Positions 13,071-13,663 of a DNA stretch of 13,663 nucleotides are shown here, piece by piece. The translations under genes were made by a program, and so were the position numbers. This stretch comes from Patescibacteria group bacterium (GTDB taxonomy: Bacteria; Patescibacteriota; Microgenomatia; Levybacterales; UBA12049), in contig JAHIGH010000006.1 in assembly GCA_018900295.1 (NCBI GenBank), positions 1 to 13,663 of the forward strand, in the 5' to 3' direction. Numbering within the stretch: the first letter of the stretch is position 1; the number at the start of each line of letters is the position of its first letter. A model generated the notes under the pieces. It searched no databases. It was not told the DNA's origin and saw nothing but the letters and a program-made list of their open reading frames with translations.

Positions 13071-13663
13071 TTAGAATTTCCTTACGAGGCCTATGACTCT
13101 TCCCTGAATACGCAGGCTTTTTGGATATATTGGCTCCATTTGTGAATTTGCCGGTCTTAAAGTAACCCGACCGTCCTCCAAATAAAATTTTTTTAGTGTT
13201 GCCAGATTATCATCTACAAGCGCGACAACAATTTCACCATTTTTTGCCTGGCTGACTCGTTCGATGACTACAAAGTCTCCGTCAAGAATTCCATCTTCAA
13301 TCATTGACTCACCCTTAACCTGAAGCACAAAAGCTGTTTTGGTGCCGGAAATCATAGAGGCCGAAATTTGGAAAGTTGCGTTCGCATCAGTATGCGGTTC
13401 CAAAGGTTTACCGGCAGCTATATACCCCATAAGCGGTAATTCCATTGAGGGCTCAACTCCTAAAAAAGTATGGAGAATATTATCATCTTTGATCTTTAAA
13501 ACTCTTGCATTTCCGTCAACCTTTTGTACATATCCTTTATCTACAAGGCTGCGTATAATTACATGTATCGTAGAGACGCTTTTATGTCCGGTAGCTTTAG
13601 CTATTTCAACCAACGTAGGAGAATATCCGTATTTATTTTGGAATTGCGCAAGAAACTCTAATA
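13071..13663 (-). CDS. lexA: LexA SOS repressor (5' end outside the window)
   Basis: The frame is open to the right edge, giving about 196 residues; only the first few codons of the gene are missing. The N-terminal winged helix-turn-helix reads LEFLAQFQNKYGYSPTLVEI, then AKATGHKSVSTIHVIIRSL. The S24 peptidase domain has the self-cleavage bond in IAAGKP (Ala-Gly), the catalytic serine in VKGESMIEDGI and the catalytic lysine in LATLKKF. A TTG at 13613 could be taken as a start, but it cuts through the DNA-binding domain, so the longer partial reading is correct. LexA represses DNA-damage genes until RecA-stimulated self-cleavage. It is probably transcribed with rsmI. No LexA box can be named from this window, because its own promoter is outside. 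Confidence 0.95.
   Translation of the reverse strand, partial: LEFLAQFQNKYGYSPTLVEIAKATGHKSVSTIHVIIRSLVDKGYVQKVDGNARVLKIKDDNILHTFLGVEPSMELPLMGYIAAGKPLEPHTDANATFQISASMISGTKTAFVLQVKGESMIEDGILDGDFVVIERVSQAKNGEIVVALVDDNLATLKKFYLEDGRVTLRPANSQMEPIYPKSLRIQGRVIGLVRKF

Noticed and set aside
13071..13613. LexA starting at TTG 13613
   Set aside because: The frame continues upstream with a perfect LexA winged-helix start (GYSPT), so the gene simply runs off the window.
1..13663. Alternative genetic code with TGA as glycine or tryptophan (Gracilibacteria/Mycoplasma type)
   Set aside because: Well-recognised genes end at TGA (for example hsdS and the small gene before HEPN) and contain no internal TGA, so the standard code fits.

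Overview
The window is A+T-rich, uses the standard bacterial code (TGA is a stop throughout), is tightly packed, and has several genes with no visible Shine-Dalgarno sequence. Together with the protein families this suits a Patescibacteria/CPR-type bacterium, but no marker here proves the phylum.

Layout. (1) 1-2157, minus strand: two membrane proteins of surface-glycan assembly, an O-antigen ligase-like protein that runs off the left edge and a GT-C-type glycosyltransferase. (2) 2214-2284, plus strand: tRNA-Gly(CCC) with a good -10 box. (3) 2314-12277: a type I restriction-modification locus packed with accessory genes. Its core is hsdM (2314), hsdS (7962) and hsdR (9968). Between hsdM and hsdS lie a RhuM-family remnant, a zinc-ribbon/PIN-like pair, a frameshifted KilA-N gene, a divergent XRE repressor with its own operator, a Bro-N gene and an Mrr-like PD-(D/E)XK nuclease. 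Between hsdS and hsdR lie a small basic protein and a HEPN-like protein, with a REP-like repeat just upstream of that pair. (4) 12297-13663, minus strand: the housekeeping pair lexA (5' end outside the window) and rsmI.

How it works together. HsdM, HsdS and HsdR should form a complete type I enzyme: methyltransferase motifs, two target-recognition halves, and nuclease plus helicase motifs are all visible. The other genes look like a collection of defence, toxin-antitoxin and phage-antirepressor-type modules in the gaps of the operon. The Mrr-like nuclease and the HEPN gene probably add further anti-phage or abortive layers.

The most unusual signal is that the KilA-N and Bro-N genes are each followed immediately by what looks like a second copy of the 3' end of hsdM. 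This suggests that accessory cassettes entered at the hsdM terminus, or were shuffled between hsd loci, and left duplicated tails. A 32-bp perfect palindrome inside the KilA-N gene, a 10-bp-arm palindrome at a similar place in the Bro-N gene, a C7 tract at the KilA-N frameshift, and near-identical 15-nt repeats flanking the zinc-ribbon/PIN pair support a picture of active rearrangement in this locus.
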